The position numbers and the translations under genes are program-made. A DNA stretch of 64,000 nt from Metarhizium brunneum. Lineage: Eukaryota > Ascomycota > Sordariomycetes > Hypocreales > Clavicipitaceae. The notes under the pieces were generated by a model. That model did not search any database. It was given only the letters and a program-made list of their open reading frames with translations, and was not told the DNA's origin. The stretch spans positions 2,778,133 through 2,842,132 of the forward strand of contig NC_089428.1 in NCBI RefSeq assembly GCF_013426205.1. The letters are read 5' to 3'. Positions 48,240 to 59,639 of this stretch are shown here, in pieces. Each line of letters starts with the position of its first letter. Within the stretch, counting starts at the first letter, position 1.

Positions 48240-49597
48240 ATGGTGCTCCAAATGGCTGTTGCAGCCGTCATTGCCATGCTGGCAGCGCAAACGGCGACTG
48301 CACTGCCGCTATCAGGAGAAGGGCCTACTGTCAAAATTGTGAATGGACAACCCGCCGCTCCGGGTAAATATCCTTACATTGTTGCTTTATTGCCTAGAGA
48401 AGGTGCTCCAAATTTTTGCGGCGGCACGATTATAAATCAGAATACCGTTCTCACAGCCGCTCATTGTTGTCAGGGCATGCCTCAAAATGCCGTGGTTCGC
48501 GCTGGATCATATGTAAGTTTTTCTTTATTATAATTACTCCTTGGAAACTACACTCTAGTCCTGTATTTTCTTACAAGATAACTTGTCCCTAATAAATATT
48601 ATATAGAATCGCTTAAGTGGCGGCAAAATCTCTAGGGTGGTATCTCAAAGTATACACCCTCAGTTTACCCCTGAACCACTTGATAACGATGTTTGCACCT
48701 TGAAAATATCACCAAACATCCAAGAAAGCCAGTCAATTAAATATGCCAAGCTTCCGCAGCAGGGCTCCGACCTCGAAGACGGCACCCCAGTAATGGTAGC
48801 TGGTTGGTATGTATAGTTGGGAAACATTTCATTTACAGCTCTATTAAGCAAAATTCTGACTTTAGTTTAGGGGCAACTTGGAACAGGACGGTCAATCTCC
48901 CGACGATTTGCAAGAAGTCGCGCTTACTACAGTAGGCCGCGCCCAGTGCCAAAATATGATCCAACAACAGGTACCGCAGGCGCAGCCAATCACCCAAAAT
49001 GTGGTTTGCGCAGGAGCACAGGCCAAGGATGCTTGCAATGGAGACAGTGGCGGCCCGCTTGTTCAAGGCGATACGCTTGTTGGTGTAGTTTCGTATGGCT
49101 ATGGTTGTGCCAGGCAGGGAGTTCCTGGCGTTTACGCCAGAGTGGGTAACAAAGTTAACTTTATTCAAGGTCAAGGTACCCAGTCGCCTGGTGACGGCGG
49201 CGGTGAGGTCGATGATTCTGGTGACACACCGCCTCAAGGCCCGGGAGGACAGCCTAGGCCGCCACCGCCAACTCTACCGACTGGCCCGGGAGGACAGCCC
49301 AGGCCGCCATTTCTAGGGCCTGGCTCGCCGCCTATTAATCCGCCACCGCCAACTCTACCGACTGGCCCGGGTGGAGGACAGCCGCCATTTCTAGGGCCTG
49401 GCTCGCCGCCTATTTATCCGCCACCGCCAACTCTGCCGACTAGCCCGGGTGGAGGACAGCCGCCATTTACAGGCGGAAACGTGCCGCCAATCTTATCGCC
49501 TAGCCTAGAGGGAGTCTCGCCATTCCTGCCGCCTGGATTCCTCGATGGTGCGGAAGAAGTTACGGTAACTACAGCACCAATCTCAGAAATAGCATAG
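48240..49597 (+). CDS. Secreted trypsin-like serine protease (S1) with a Pro/Gly-rich repeat tail
   Basis: Three exons: 48240-48512, 48607-48806 and 48871-49597, total 399 residues. Introns of 94 nt (GTAAGT) and 64 nt (GTATGT) keep frame and rebuild family sequence (RAGSY-N and AGW-G). Residues about 1-22 are a signal peptide, with a short propeptide ending in Lys before the mature IVNG start at 33. The triad is His75 (TAAHC), Asp119 (DNDV) and Ser217 (GDSGGP). Asp211, six residues before the Ser, gives trypsin specificity for Arg/Lys. Residues after about 260 form a tail of repeats built on [23 protein letters not shown]. Trypsin-like S1 proteases are expanded in insect-pathogenic fungi, where they help degrade cuticle. 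The gene appears intact despite its decayed neighbours. Confidence 0.92.
49238..49475 (+). repeat. In-frame tandem repeat coding the protease tail
   Basis: Imperfect tandem copies built on CCGCCACCGCCAACTCT, ACTGGCCCGGG and a GGACAGCCGCCATTT-type segment recur three to four times. Later copies differ by few bases, which suggests recent unequal duplication. Copy number may differ between strains. Confidence 0.8.
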
Positions 49598-51286
49598 AGC
49601 TAGAATTCTGTATTTTACTCATGGGCTGCCCTAATTGCCCTCGTGGAAAATATGTAGCAATTGACTAGACTATATCTGTATTTACCAGTAGCGGACGCAG
49701 TGTGCGTGGCCCGTTTTCATCTCGAGGCTAACTGTCTGCAGTAACGAATAGACTTATTGTAAACCCGCATATTAAAGACAACAAAAAAGAACTTCTTTAT
49801 TTCCCCTCGACGGGAACAAGTTCTAAATCTGGGGATTTTTCATTGTTGCCTGCAAGAACCGTCTCTCGAATTCACCCACACACACGATCGTCCATCACCT
49901 GAGACAGCGAACAAAGACTCAATCACGATGCATGCATGCTCAAAGGGCCTAATTGATACCTCTTCTACTGCGGGGAGGATCGACAGCAGTGGCTTAACCA
50001 ACACGTAGCAGCGCATAGCCTGATGTCAACAAAACACCCCGTAGTATCTGTTGCCATGTTGCTGCATGAATTCCACCCCATCAGTAAAGTTGGCTCAGCC
50101 TCTGTGCAATCATTGGATGGCTGCTGAAGTGACTTGAGACACGGCATTTACTTTTCTGCAAAGTGTGCAGAATTTATCCAAGATTTACTTAAGTACAAAG
50201 GACATCTCTGACTAGTTACCTGCAGAGGCTATACGTAGGCATCAATGCGGCCCAACACAACCGGTGACGAATGGACTGGGATACATGTGTTCGGCCGGAA
50301 GGGGAGAGAGGAAAGAGATGACTACCACCTTTGTAGAAGTACATTTTTCTTAATAGACCAATAATCTTAATAAACCTTAAAAATCTGACGGGGAAGCAAG
50401 TCCCGCACACACTCGCCATGCCAAACCTACACTACTACTCGGTAACGCAAGTCAATCGAGCGGCCTGGAAGACGCAGCCTCATTGTGCACCCTGCCCTGG
50501 TGGCTTTTAAGGTAGGGTAGAGAACGACCGACAGGAATCTGTCACAGGATACCCGCCCCGACACAAATTTGGCAAGGCGAACAGGACACTTCGCCTCTGT
50601 TGTCGCAATAAAGGATGCCAGTGGGTTGTCTTGGAGTGTGACAGGACGCCTTTTGTCTCGGTGGCAGGGCAGGTCTCCTTGTAAGCGGTTGGCTCTCTTT
50701 GTGGTCTGGTGAACAACTACATGCTTATCGTCCCAAGGCCCGCTCTGGCATTGATTCATTTGAAGACGTCGTTTGGGATTGGAACCTTGCCTATTTTTCA
50801 CGCAGTTCAAACGGCATCACAACGGGGCTCGCTCCCGAATACATCTCTAGTGGCCTGGAAACGCTTTTTAAATATGTGAAATATGAGAACAAGACAAAAT
50901 CCCAGTGACTCCGGGAATGTTAGAAGAATGAGCGATACCAAACGCCTTCGTGTACTGGGCAAGTCGCCTGGTCGCCCACGGTTGTGTACGTTATGGATAT
51001 CCCATTACTAAGAAGCCCGCGATCCAAATCACAGGCTTACACTAGTAGCCAGTAACTGTTTTTTATCTTGCGTGTGTTTATTCCAAATTTGTTAAAAATT
51101 TGTTAAAGAATGGGGACTACTGCTAAGGGTAGAGATAAGCTATGGTTGCGTCCTGCATTTCTGACAGAGAGCCAGGTACGTGTAGTGGAGGTGGCAGAAA
51201 AGTCATGCCGGTATGCTCAAAGTGTTATGCTGGTGTAACAATTCCCATTAGCTGTGTCCGTACTCCGTATTATGGGTTGTTAATTT
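49598..51286. other. Intergenic region, no supported gene
   Basis: About 1.7 kb after the protease. The protease 3' end lies at its left. No domain is recognisable in the short open frames; its right part may be an eroded transposon flank, given the hAT scrap that follows. Confidence 0.45.
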
Positions 51287-51490
51287 TTGTTAGAGCCGCC
51301 ATTGGATAACATCGTGTACGAGACTAGTCTTATTGCATGGTGGAGGGATATCGGTGCTGCGCGCTTTCCGCGGCTGTCTTATATAGCAGTTGACTTTCTT
51401 ACTGTCGCGCTCTTGTCTGCAGAAACTGAGAGTAGCCTTAGTAGTTGTGGGAGGATGGTAACACCACTCAGCACTTTCTCTTTCGATGCA
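51287..51490 (+). mobile_element. Fragment of a hAT-family transposase (C-terminal dimerisation region)
   Basis: The frame from 51287 encodes an IAWWRD ... RFPRLSYIAVDFL ... SAETESSLSSCGRMVTP pattern. This matches the hAT C-terminal dimerisation motif, in which W-W, RFP-L and S-A-E-R-x-F-S-x-x-G recur. The usual ERxFS is changed to ESSLS and the rest of the transposase is absent, so it is an inactive relic. It lies just before an AT-rich block, which may be more of the same or a neighbouring element after mutation. Confidence 0.65.
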
Positions 51491-51575
51491 AATTGTGGAG
51501 GTCGGAAAGGGAGGGTATAGTGCGATGTAACCGTGCCAAGATAGGGAATTTGTTTTTTTTCCTGGGAGGTAAATT

Positions 51576-51965
51576 TATATTAGACAAGGAGGGTTAAGAA
51601 CTTAATATAATAATAATTTAAATAAGAATTAAATTTATAATAATTATAAGTAAATTAGATATAAATAAGTAAAATAATAAAATAAATTAAATAACTATTA
51701 ACTTTAATATAAAATCCTAATTATATAATTTTATATTAGTAGACTAAGCTTTAATTATTAAGAATAAAATATTAAATACTTAAAAAGAATAGCTTTTTTA
51801 TAAAATAATTAATTTATAAAAATAAGGCTTATAAGTATAAAAAAAGAATATATTATAAGTCTTTAAATAAGTAAAAAAATATTATTATTTATAAAATATA
51901 TAATATTAAAGCCCTTTAAGGGTAATCTCTCCGGGCGTAAATAAATTACATTATATTATATTACC
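51576..51965. repeat. Small AT-rich block, probable RIP relic
   Basis: About 390 nt made almost only of A and T, with sharp edges against normal-composition DNA on both sides. The texture is the same as the large telomere-proximal block. Most likely a mutated repeat copy; no coding sequence remains. Confidence 0.7.
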
Positions 51966-51985
51966 TAAAATATTCCCAAGATACT

Positions 51986-52309
51986 TTGCAAACTTCTACA
52001 GACGTTCACGTTCTCATATACCACTCAAACGACGTATCCGTTATCGAAACACCTGTACTACCGCGCCTCGTCACAATGACCGCCGATCCGCTGGAGTCTG
52101 ACAACCAAATCCTATCAAAGATCAGGAATCTTTACGTTACGCATCCAGACAACGGCCAAAACATCACCTTAAAAGAAGGTGAGCGGACGGAACCAGAACT
52201 GGATATGCTCTTACAGGAAGACCGGACTGCGGCTCTTCGTCATCTACTTCTAGAGCGCCTACCCGCTGCCCTATTGCCTACGGTGCAGCTTTTAATTGGC
52301 AGCAGCTAG
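51986..52309 (+). CDS. Hypothetical short open reading frame
   Basis: An open frame of up to 107 residues, with a more likely start at the internal Met near 52076 (MTADPLES). It is acidic and leucine-rich at the end, with no motif I recognise. It directly follows the AT-rich block and may be a fragment of a gene cut by it. There is no evidence that it is expressed. Confidence 0.25.
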   Translation: MQTSTDVHVLIYHSNDVSVIETPVLPRLVTMTADPLESDNQILSKIRNLYVTHPDNGQNITLKEGERTEPELDMLLQEDRTAALRHLLLERLPAALLPTVQLLIGSS

Positions 52310-53045
52310 CAACTGTGGCCATTCCGGCTCTGACAATCTTGGGGCAGCGGGCTTCATGTGACTTGACGGTACAAGAGCACGAACAAGGTCGAGTGCGACT
52401 TAGATAAAGCGATTGTTCATAAGGAGAAAAGAGAACCCCTAAATGGAACTCTGGCTGAAGCTATGTATATAATGTTCATAAAGTGAGACATTCATTAAAC
52501 AGGCAGGTCACATGATTCCCTCACATATCACGCATTGCGTCAGCCAAATTGGGCTGTGAACTTGGTCTAGGGCCGCCCGTTTCTTGGATTGATAGAGATG
52601 TGAACATCAGTATGAAGCAAGCCTGTGACAAACATAGACAACGTTGTACGGGTGGCCGGAGCCTCGCGCGAAGTACTATATAACAGATCCTCGTTGGCAT
52701 CTCACATTCTCTGGCATCAATCAGATAGCGGACGCATTGGCGATAATGAGCGAGTGACGTTGATGATGGACTAGATAAGAGGCAAAAGCAAGTATCCCAT
52801 ACGTAAAGAATGAAGTATCAGATGTTCTCATAGCACTGCGCCATTATTATGAAAATAGCGAGCCGAAATTGTCGTAATGATGGGTTGCAAGTGCTTTCAG
52901 GCTTCCATAGAGTGAAACCGTGAGGTACCGTCACGAACATAGGATGGTTTGCCTGAAGCTGTGGGTTTTAATAGTCAGACTAATATGATTGGGGCTGCTT
53001 ATTCTGGCGCATGCCTACAATATGACTTGTACTTGACTCCCTCTA
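52310..53045. other. Intergenic region, nothing recognised
   Basis: About 740 nt of mixed composition with no open frame of note on either strand. Confidence 0.45.
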
Positions 53046-53396
53046 GTGACCACAATGCGGGCACTTATGGCCGTTGGGCTTCGTGCCCTTACAGTAACCA
53101 CATGTAACGTTGTAGGTAAGATGGAGGACTGAAACCTGGGTAGCATTGACCTCTTTGGCAGCCGTGGTCGAGTTTATAGCGTTGAAGGCTCGAGACACCA
53201 CGTTTTCGGGACTAGGAGTCGCAATTCGGATAAGACTAGTGGGGTTATGGTGAGAAACGATTGTAGAAAGAAGAAGGCCCGGTCGCCAAGGAGAGGGAAT
53301 GGTAAGGAATAAATACCCCCTCGAGGTTCAGCTCTTTCCAGTCTCGGAAGACCATGTGAAGATTAGCGGCAGGTAGCTTGTGCTTTCTCGTATCTA
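53046..53396 (-). pseudogene. Remnant of a small protein with a C-terminal four-Cys zinc ribbon
   Basis: On the minus strand a frame from about 53396 reads a DTRKHKLP ... VFRDWKELNLEGVFIPYHSL segment and ends at FYNRFSP. One extra base near 53244 moves the sense to another frame, which continues PTSLIRIATP and ends in CGYC-x11-CPHCGH before the stop at 53046-53048. The two CxxC pairs make a typical zinc ribbon. No start codon is seen. I do not recognise the family; it appears to be a 5'-truncated, frameshifted copy of a fungal hypothetical gene. Confidence 0.45.
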
Positions 53397-53929
53397 TACT
53401 TGGATTAAATTAACCGCGACTTGTCTCACATAATCATTTGTGCTGGACAGGGGCACGCAGAAGGTTCCGCCGTTGACAGGCTGAGAGCATAGATGGCATG
53501 ATACAACAAGAGGACTTTGTTCTATTCTTGGTTCATGCAGGATGCTGAGGCAGATGTCTGGTCCTCCCGGCTGCTGGCGGGCTCGTGAGTGATTTAGTTG
53601 CATGATGGTATCACGGACTAGAGCCAACACTATCAAGGTGAGCCAATGTGATGCATGCGCAAGCCAGCCTGCTCAGCGTTGGCCCAGTTATCGTTTAATG
53701 TGAGCGAGCGTGTACGTGGGGTGTAGATGCGCCGCAAAAGTCGGGGTCTCGGACATGCCCGGTCCCTTCTGCTTTTCACTTTGGCTTGTTTCTATGTGCG
53801 TACTTCGTACTAGCTCCCGCACCGTCGGCATACGTCTACTACTCCATCCCGCCGCATCTCATTCGACTACACTTGCCCCGTAGAAACTTTGTAGTCATTA
53901 TTCATCTAACAGCACATCTGGCTCACTCC
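53397..53929. other. Intergenic region
   Basis: About 530 nt at the 3' side of the kinase-like gene. No supported gene seen. Confidence 0.45.
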
Positions 53930-55280
53930 TCAGCCCCTGTTCTTAGTTGCGAAAGAGCTGCGAGCAGTGGAATTGAAACACTCAGCAAGAAGCCGACCAT
54001 ATGCATCCAACCATCTGTCATTGACAAACTTCTGATGCGATTTGTATTGGCTCAGGCCCTGAACAACTCGCGCACCATTCGAGAGCATCATGTTCCAGAT
54101 TTTGCGCTCTGGTGAGTCGGCGCATTCCTCGATTTCCTTGACCATGTCGTTGTACTCCCTGATCAAGGGTTCCGTCCTCTTGATGCGTTCAAGGGCCGCC
54201 GGCATGGTTTCGACATGGCCAGGCGGCTCTGGATCCAGTCCCGCCAACACGGGAAACTGAGCCGCAACCTCGTACGGGGCAGCCATGATGCCGTCCAAAT
54301 CGATAACCCCAACGATGTGAAATTCTTCATCAACAAGAAGATTGTGAGGGCCAAGGTCTCTGTTTGTGAGACAGAAAGGGGCTGCAGGACCGTCGCTAGA
54401 ATTGCTGTTGCTGCCGCCGAAGCGCTTCATCAAGTCGGTGAAGATGACCGGGAGCGCCAAGGACGCACCGGTCAGGACGTCGGGCGCCGCGTTATTGACG
54501 CATACTCGAAGCGCGTGCTCGGCCACGTCGGCAAAGTAGTCCGACGAGTGTGACCAAGGGCCCTTATCCGTCTCGATATCCGGGCCAACGAAGAACTCCT
54601 CTGTGGCTGGGTCTTGATACAGGCTTCCGATTCGGTCGAACGTGAAGGTCGCGAGGACGGCTTGGATCATGGCCATTTCCCGCCTGAAGCTCCGGTCCTG
54701 TTCCGGAGTGCCGTAGAGGCCGAGGGCACAGTCTTTTGCCAGCCGCATCTCGGACGCCACATTGCCGTGGATGTAATCCATCAAAATATATGGAGCGCCC
54801 ACATCATTGTCCTGCTCGGTGTTGTAGGAGTGAACCTTGGGTACCGGCACGTCGGTCTTGGCCCTGACCTGAATTTAGATGCTGTACTTGGTACAAGCGG
54901 TAGTCATTAGACCGGCACGGCACTTACTTGAGAAACCTCATCCCCGCTACCTCCACTTGCATGATTCTCGCAACGCTCGCAGCCTCTCTGTCAGCAGGCA
55001 CGTCGGAGATGGGTGGCATTCTGAGTCTGGCGACCCAGCTGACTTGGTCGTCGAAGACGACGCGCCGTACCATGTTGAAGTGACCGACGGAGAATTCATC
55101 GCTGGCCTTGCATGGAATTCCATGGCGAACATGTGACGAAATGGAGAGGAGAGCGTCCCATTTGACCGCAGCAACAAACGCGGAGGCTCGTTGATGGAAT
55201 GCATCGTCCGACTGAGTGGCGTCGGCTCCGATCCAGGAATCGCTCCCTAAAACCGTGGTTGTACCTGAAGCGGCATTCAT
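53930..55280 (-). CDS. Aminoglycoside phosphotransferase (APH) family protein
   Basis: Exon 1 is 55280-54928, starting at the first in-frame ATG after an upstream stop. A 64-nt intron (54927-54864, GTAAGT donor, GTCAG acceptor) leads to exon 2 (54863-53930), giving 428 residues. The kinase-like fold shows in YILMDYIHG (hinge), NRDLGPHNLLVD (catalytic loop, Asp287, Asn292) and GVIDLDG (metal-binding Asp306). The loop normally reads H-x-D; here the His is Asn285. Fungal members are numerous, have mostly unknown substrates and are not proven drug-resistance genes. It lies 370 nt downstream of the helicase on the same strand. It may be functional, as no stop or frameshift was found. Confidence 0.82.
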
Positions 55281-55650
55281 GACTGCCTCGGACGTTACGC
55301 TAGCGACTTGACCAACGGATAATGCTGTCAATTCCAATTGAGGGGATGTGGGTGCATGAACTACTTAGGAAAGTATATCCATGTCTGTTGGGGCCGTCAG
55401 TGAGAGAAAACAAGGGTCTGGTCTGGTGGAGACTCTGCCGCCCTATACCGCCTTACTATAAGGGGCACGAGGCTTATTCGGCCAGAAGCGTGCTTGGAAA
55501 CCAACAAATTGATTGCATTGCAGAGAAGAGAAACTAGAAGCTCTCGAGGAGCCGGCTACTTAGTTAACATTGAATCTATTTGCTATCTCAGAGGTCCGCC
55601 CCATCTGCGCCGAGTTCATCGTACCTGCTGGTCTGATCGACTTCCAACAT
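55281..55650. other. Spacer between kinase-like gene and helicase
   Basis: About 370 nt holding the expected promoter of the kinase-like gene and the helicase 3' end; no further gene seen. Confidence 0.5.
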
Positions 55651-58600
55651 CTACACAGCAATCTTCTTCAGCTTCGCTTCAAACTCGCCGTGCAGCTCGG
55701 CAAAAGTCCTCAGCACCCTGAGCAGGCCTTTGTCGCTCATTTCATCCTGATACCAGTCCCCCTCACTATCCTCGTTGAGATTTGGCTTCTCAACGTTGGC
55801 CGGGCCATGGACGCTTTTGTCTCCAGTAGAGCTGCTGCTATCAGCCTCCTGTTTCGCAAACATTCTGCCATTGTGCTGCACCCCGAGAGCATCTCTGTCG
55901 CTCTGTATATCCACATCGGCCTTACTGGACGGAGGCCTAGACTTGGTCAAGTCGGCAAGACACGCAACAATTGTGTGTAGGATGGTGGCAAAGTCTTGAC
56001 GGATGTTAGTAGGCTTTTCAAGTATGCCAAACTCGGCACGAGCCCGACATACCTTTCAGACGTGACCAAACCTCGGATGCTTGAATCTTATTCACGTGCT
56101 TAATCGTCCCGATATCACCATGCTTGAAGAAATCAAGCAGGTATGCGTTCAGGGGCGGATCCGATTCCTCGAGATAGATTCGCAGGTGCGGCACTATTGC
56201 CTCTTCCAGGAATACTCCGGAACGGACGGTGTTGCATAGCTCGGAAATGGTAGAAAATTCGTCACCATGGCCAGAGAGCGCCACGAATGGCGAGCGGACG
56301 ACAGGTGATGGGGGTATGTCTAATGTTACATCAGACCCAATCCGATGTCGCGTGAGCGGAAGCTTGTCGTCTCCACGGTGCAGATACTGATCGATGTATG
56401 ATTTGGCATATACCTTGAAAATAGATAGAGTCTCGGCATCATGAGTACTGAGCGCGTCCTTTGCGGCTCTAGGCAACGGCGGGAGAAATACGATGGATGA
56501 GGAGCGCTTGATACCGTCGTCGACGAACTCGGTGTCCGAATGCTTGCACAATTGACGCTCGAAAATGTGCGACAGGACAAGCATCAGCGTTACAAGGACA
56601 CGCTCCGGATTGATATCGATGTCCTTGCACAGCTCGTGGAAGTAACCCTTGCTCAGTAACGCGTGGAATGCCCAGACAGAATTTCCCGTGTAGTGCAAAG
56701 ACGAGATGCAGTTTGCAAAATTGATAGGAGCACCGTCCGTGTCAAGCAACAACTGTCGGCGAAGGTATTCGATGGAGAAGCGCAGGTGGTGCCTCACTGT
56801 TATTCCGGACTCGGGCAAACCGAGATGCAGATGCGGCCGTGAGAAGATGGAATTGATAGTCTGAAGGGCGAATGGCGAGTTATTGGACCCATGGAGAAGC
56901 GCCGCCAGTTGAAGGATGAAGGACGTGTTGATGGGATACTGCGTAGTAAGGTCCGGTAGGCGGGAGCTCAGTAACCGAAAAACCTTTGCCGTTGGAATTC
57001 CGACAAAGACGACGTTTCCCAGCATGTCGAAGCCGCGACGACCGGCACGCCCAGCAGCCTGGCGGAAGCTCAGCGCCGTTAGGGAAATCGAGTCACCTGC
57101 AAATACAACTGTTCTGCAGGGCATGTTGATGCCCAACGCAAGCGTGCCTGTCGCCAAAACCACTCGCAGGAAACCTCTCCGGAAGAGCACTTCAACGATC
57201 TGGAGATACTTGGGATTCATGCCCGAGTGGTGTACGCCAACTCCACGCTCCAGTCCACAAACAAGCCACTCCGGCACCTTGCAGCCGCGCAGCTCCGACT
57301 GGAATTCGACCAGCTCTGACACGGTCAGCTTGGTGATACCGCGAAATGGAAGCCGTCAATGGGCGCATCCGGATTGAATCCAGCCCATACACTGACGTCG
57401 ACGTCGGCCAGTTCGCGGGCACGTTCGGCTCGCGAGAGTTTCTCGTCGTCGTCATCATCTTCACCGCGCTTCTTCTTTCTTTTGGGCTCCTTCCGCAGGG
57501 TCCTAGCGGCGCGAGAGCGGGCAATCTCCAGCCCTGCCCTGTACTGATGGTAATCAGCCAGCTTGTTTTGCCAGGACGACTTGGACGCCTTCCATGCTGC
57601 TTCTCTGTTACCAAGCTCGTCGACGATGGAATGAGCTAGCGTCTCGCACATGATGCGATCGTAGTTAAATACGATACAGGGCAGGGCGCCTTTTACATGC
57701 AGGTCAACCAGAACGGGCAGTATCGTAGAGGTAATGCTATCAGGATCGACTTTACGGTGGCTACAGTCTTCGCCACAGCCATGCTTAGTGCTCATAATAT
57801 CGCGAGCCGCCAGATGCTGGAGGCTTCTGCCGAGATCTCGGCGGACCAGATCAAACGGTGAGCTATCGTCGAGCATCCACTGGCGGAGCACCGCCTTGAG
57901 TTCGGCCTCCCAATGAATGATTTCCATCTTCTTGACTAGCTGGGGGAGTATTTCGTCTGGATGCAGCGCATGAGGAAGGCTGTGCTTCTCCGTAGCGTGC
58001 TGAGACATAACACGCCAGAGACGCAGACAGTCGCGAGCCTCGAGACTAAGGTCACTTGGAAGTCCTTTCTCCTTGTTGACCAGGCTAGCAACGGGATGCA
58101 CAAAGGCGAAGGCAAGTGATCCATCAAGGCCAGGGATATAAATGCCAGGAAGAGCAGGTAGTCCAGAGAAGCAAAATTCCTTTGGCGGCACATGGATGAA
58201 ATTTCGCAGGCTTGAGTATCGATAATGATGCTGAACCGTAACAAGGTCGTTGGCATTGGCTCTTTCGGTCGACGATAGCCAGTCACTTAGCTGACGGGGA
58301 TTCCCGACGGTAGCAGAGAGAGCAATGATAGGACATGGCGCTTGCAGGAGAAGTTGTTCCCAGACTATGCCGTCCTTGGCCTGACCAATGCAATGGATCT
58401 CATCAAAAATAATGCGCCTGATACGCGTGGACCATGAATTCTTCTTTTCCGCATGCGACGGTGTAAGCAGCATATTCTGGAGCATATAAGGGACGGTGAC
58501 GAGTATTTGACAGCCAGTAGAATTGTTAATGCGGTAGTCTTGCATGTAAATAGCCCAGACTGAGCGCCCTGCATGCTTATAGCTCTTGGAGAAGCGGCCG

Positions 58601-59538
58601 TGAATCTCGGCTGCAATCTGGTTGACAAGAGCCGTGGTCGGTGCGACGTATGCGAGCACGCCATCGTCATCGGCCTGTAGGACCTTTTCCATGGCGTAAA
58701 ATGAGATGAATGTTTTCCCAGCAGAAGTTGGTGCTGTTATAAACAGACTTTGGTTCTTGTCAATAGCATCGAGAACGCTTCGCTGCCAGCCATCGGGCTC
58801 AAAACGAACGCGCGAGTCTGCCGCCGAGTCAATGGCTCGGTCGAGGTACGGGCCGCAATGCTCAAGTTGGAACTCAATCGGGCCACCGTGAAGTAGAATA
58901 TACTGGTTTTGAAGAGTCTTTGGGTCAAGGCAGGAAAAGGCCAGTGGTCGCGACGGCGCATTGGCTCTGGCGTCGATTCCAGGGAAGCCAAGTGATTTGA
59001 CGATGCCTTCGAGCGCTATTGCAACGTTTGGAGTTATACCTGAAGTCACAGTGGACAAGCGATAAGCAGAGTCCCATATTAGAGCGGCAATGCTCATTTG
59101 ATCGATGGACGTCTTCCCATCGACAATGATACGGAAAAGGCAGTCAACAGTGAAGAGCTGAACCTCGGGGCCTAGCTCATCAGCCTTGTTCAAGCTCTGG
59201 AGATATTGGAGGCCGAGGTTGTAACGGGATATCAGGTCTTCTTCAGTCAGAAACTCTTTGCACTTGGCTCTCCAAAAATTGGTCTTGATATCGCTCTTTG
59301 GCTTCATAGCAATAGCCTTGATTTCCGCAGCAGCTTCTAGTGCGGCGAGCTTGCCGCCCTTTTTATTGCCTGGTCTTTTGCTTCGGTTTGAAGACACATT
59401 AGCAGGCTTTTGTTGCTTGGCTGGCTCGAGAGTGTCCGACTTCAGATTTTGGCTGAAGGAGCCAGTAACAATGATCTGGGGCTCCAGGATCTTACCGGAG
59501 GCATTGGTTAGACTGGCAGTATACACTTGGATTTCCTT
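55651..59538 (-). pseudogene. DDX60/Ski2-like DExH RNA helicase, 5'-truncated and frameshifted
   Basis: Reading begins at 59538 (KEIQVYTASL) with no Met, directly after a TAG that could be a splice acceptor (CTCTAG); homologues continue further upstream, but here AT-rich DNA starts at about 59640. A Lys-rich linker is followed by Walker A (APTSAGKT, near 58716), DEIH (near 58400), SATVGN, and, after 57322, HHSGMN and the QAAGRAGRRG motif VI. One base is missing near 57340: the frame shifts between DGFHFA and KLTVSEL with no room for an intron. A true 58-nt intron (56052-55995, TACTAAC branch) joins the last exon (55994-55651). About 1280 residues remain of a family usually longer. It would act in cytoplasmic RNA surveillance; here it is probably inactive. 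Confidence 0.85.
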
Positions 59539-59639
59539 CTAGAGATTTTGATTTTGAGTAAGGGCATGTTTCTTCGCTTCTTGCTCGAGCCGGACAGGTA
59601 ATCCTAACACTAATACGCCGACTATATTGACTTACTATA

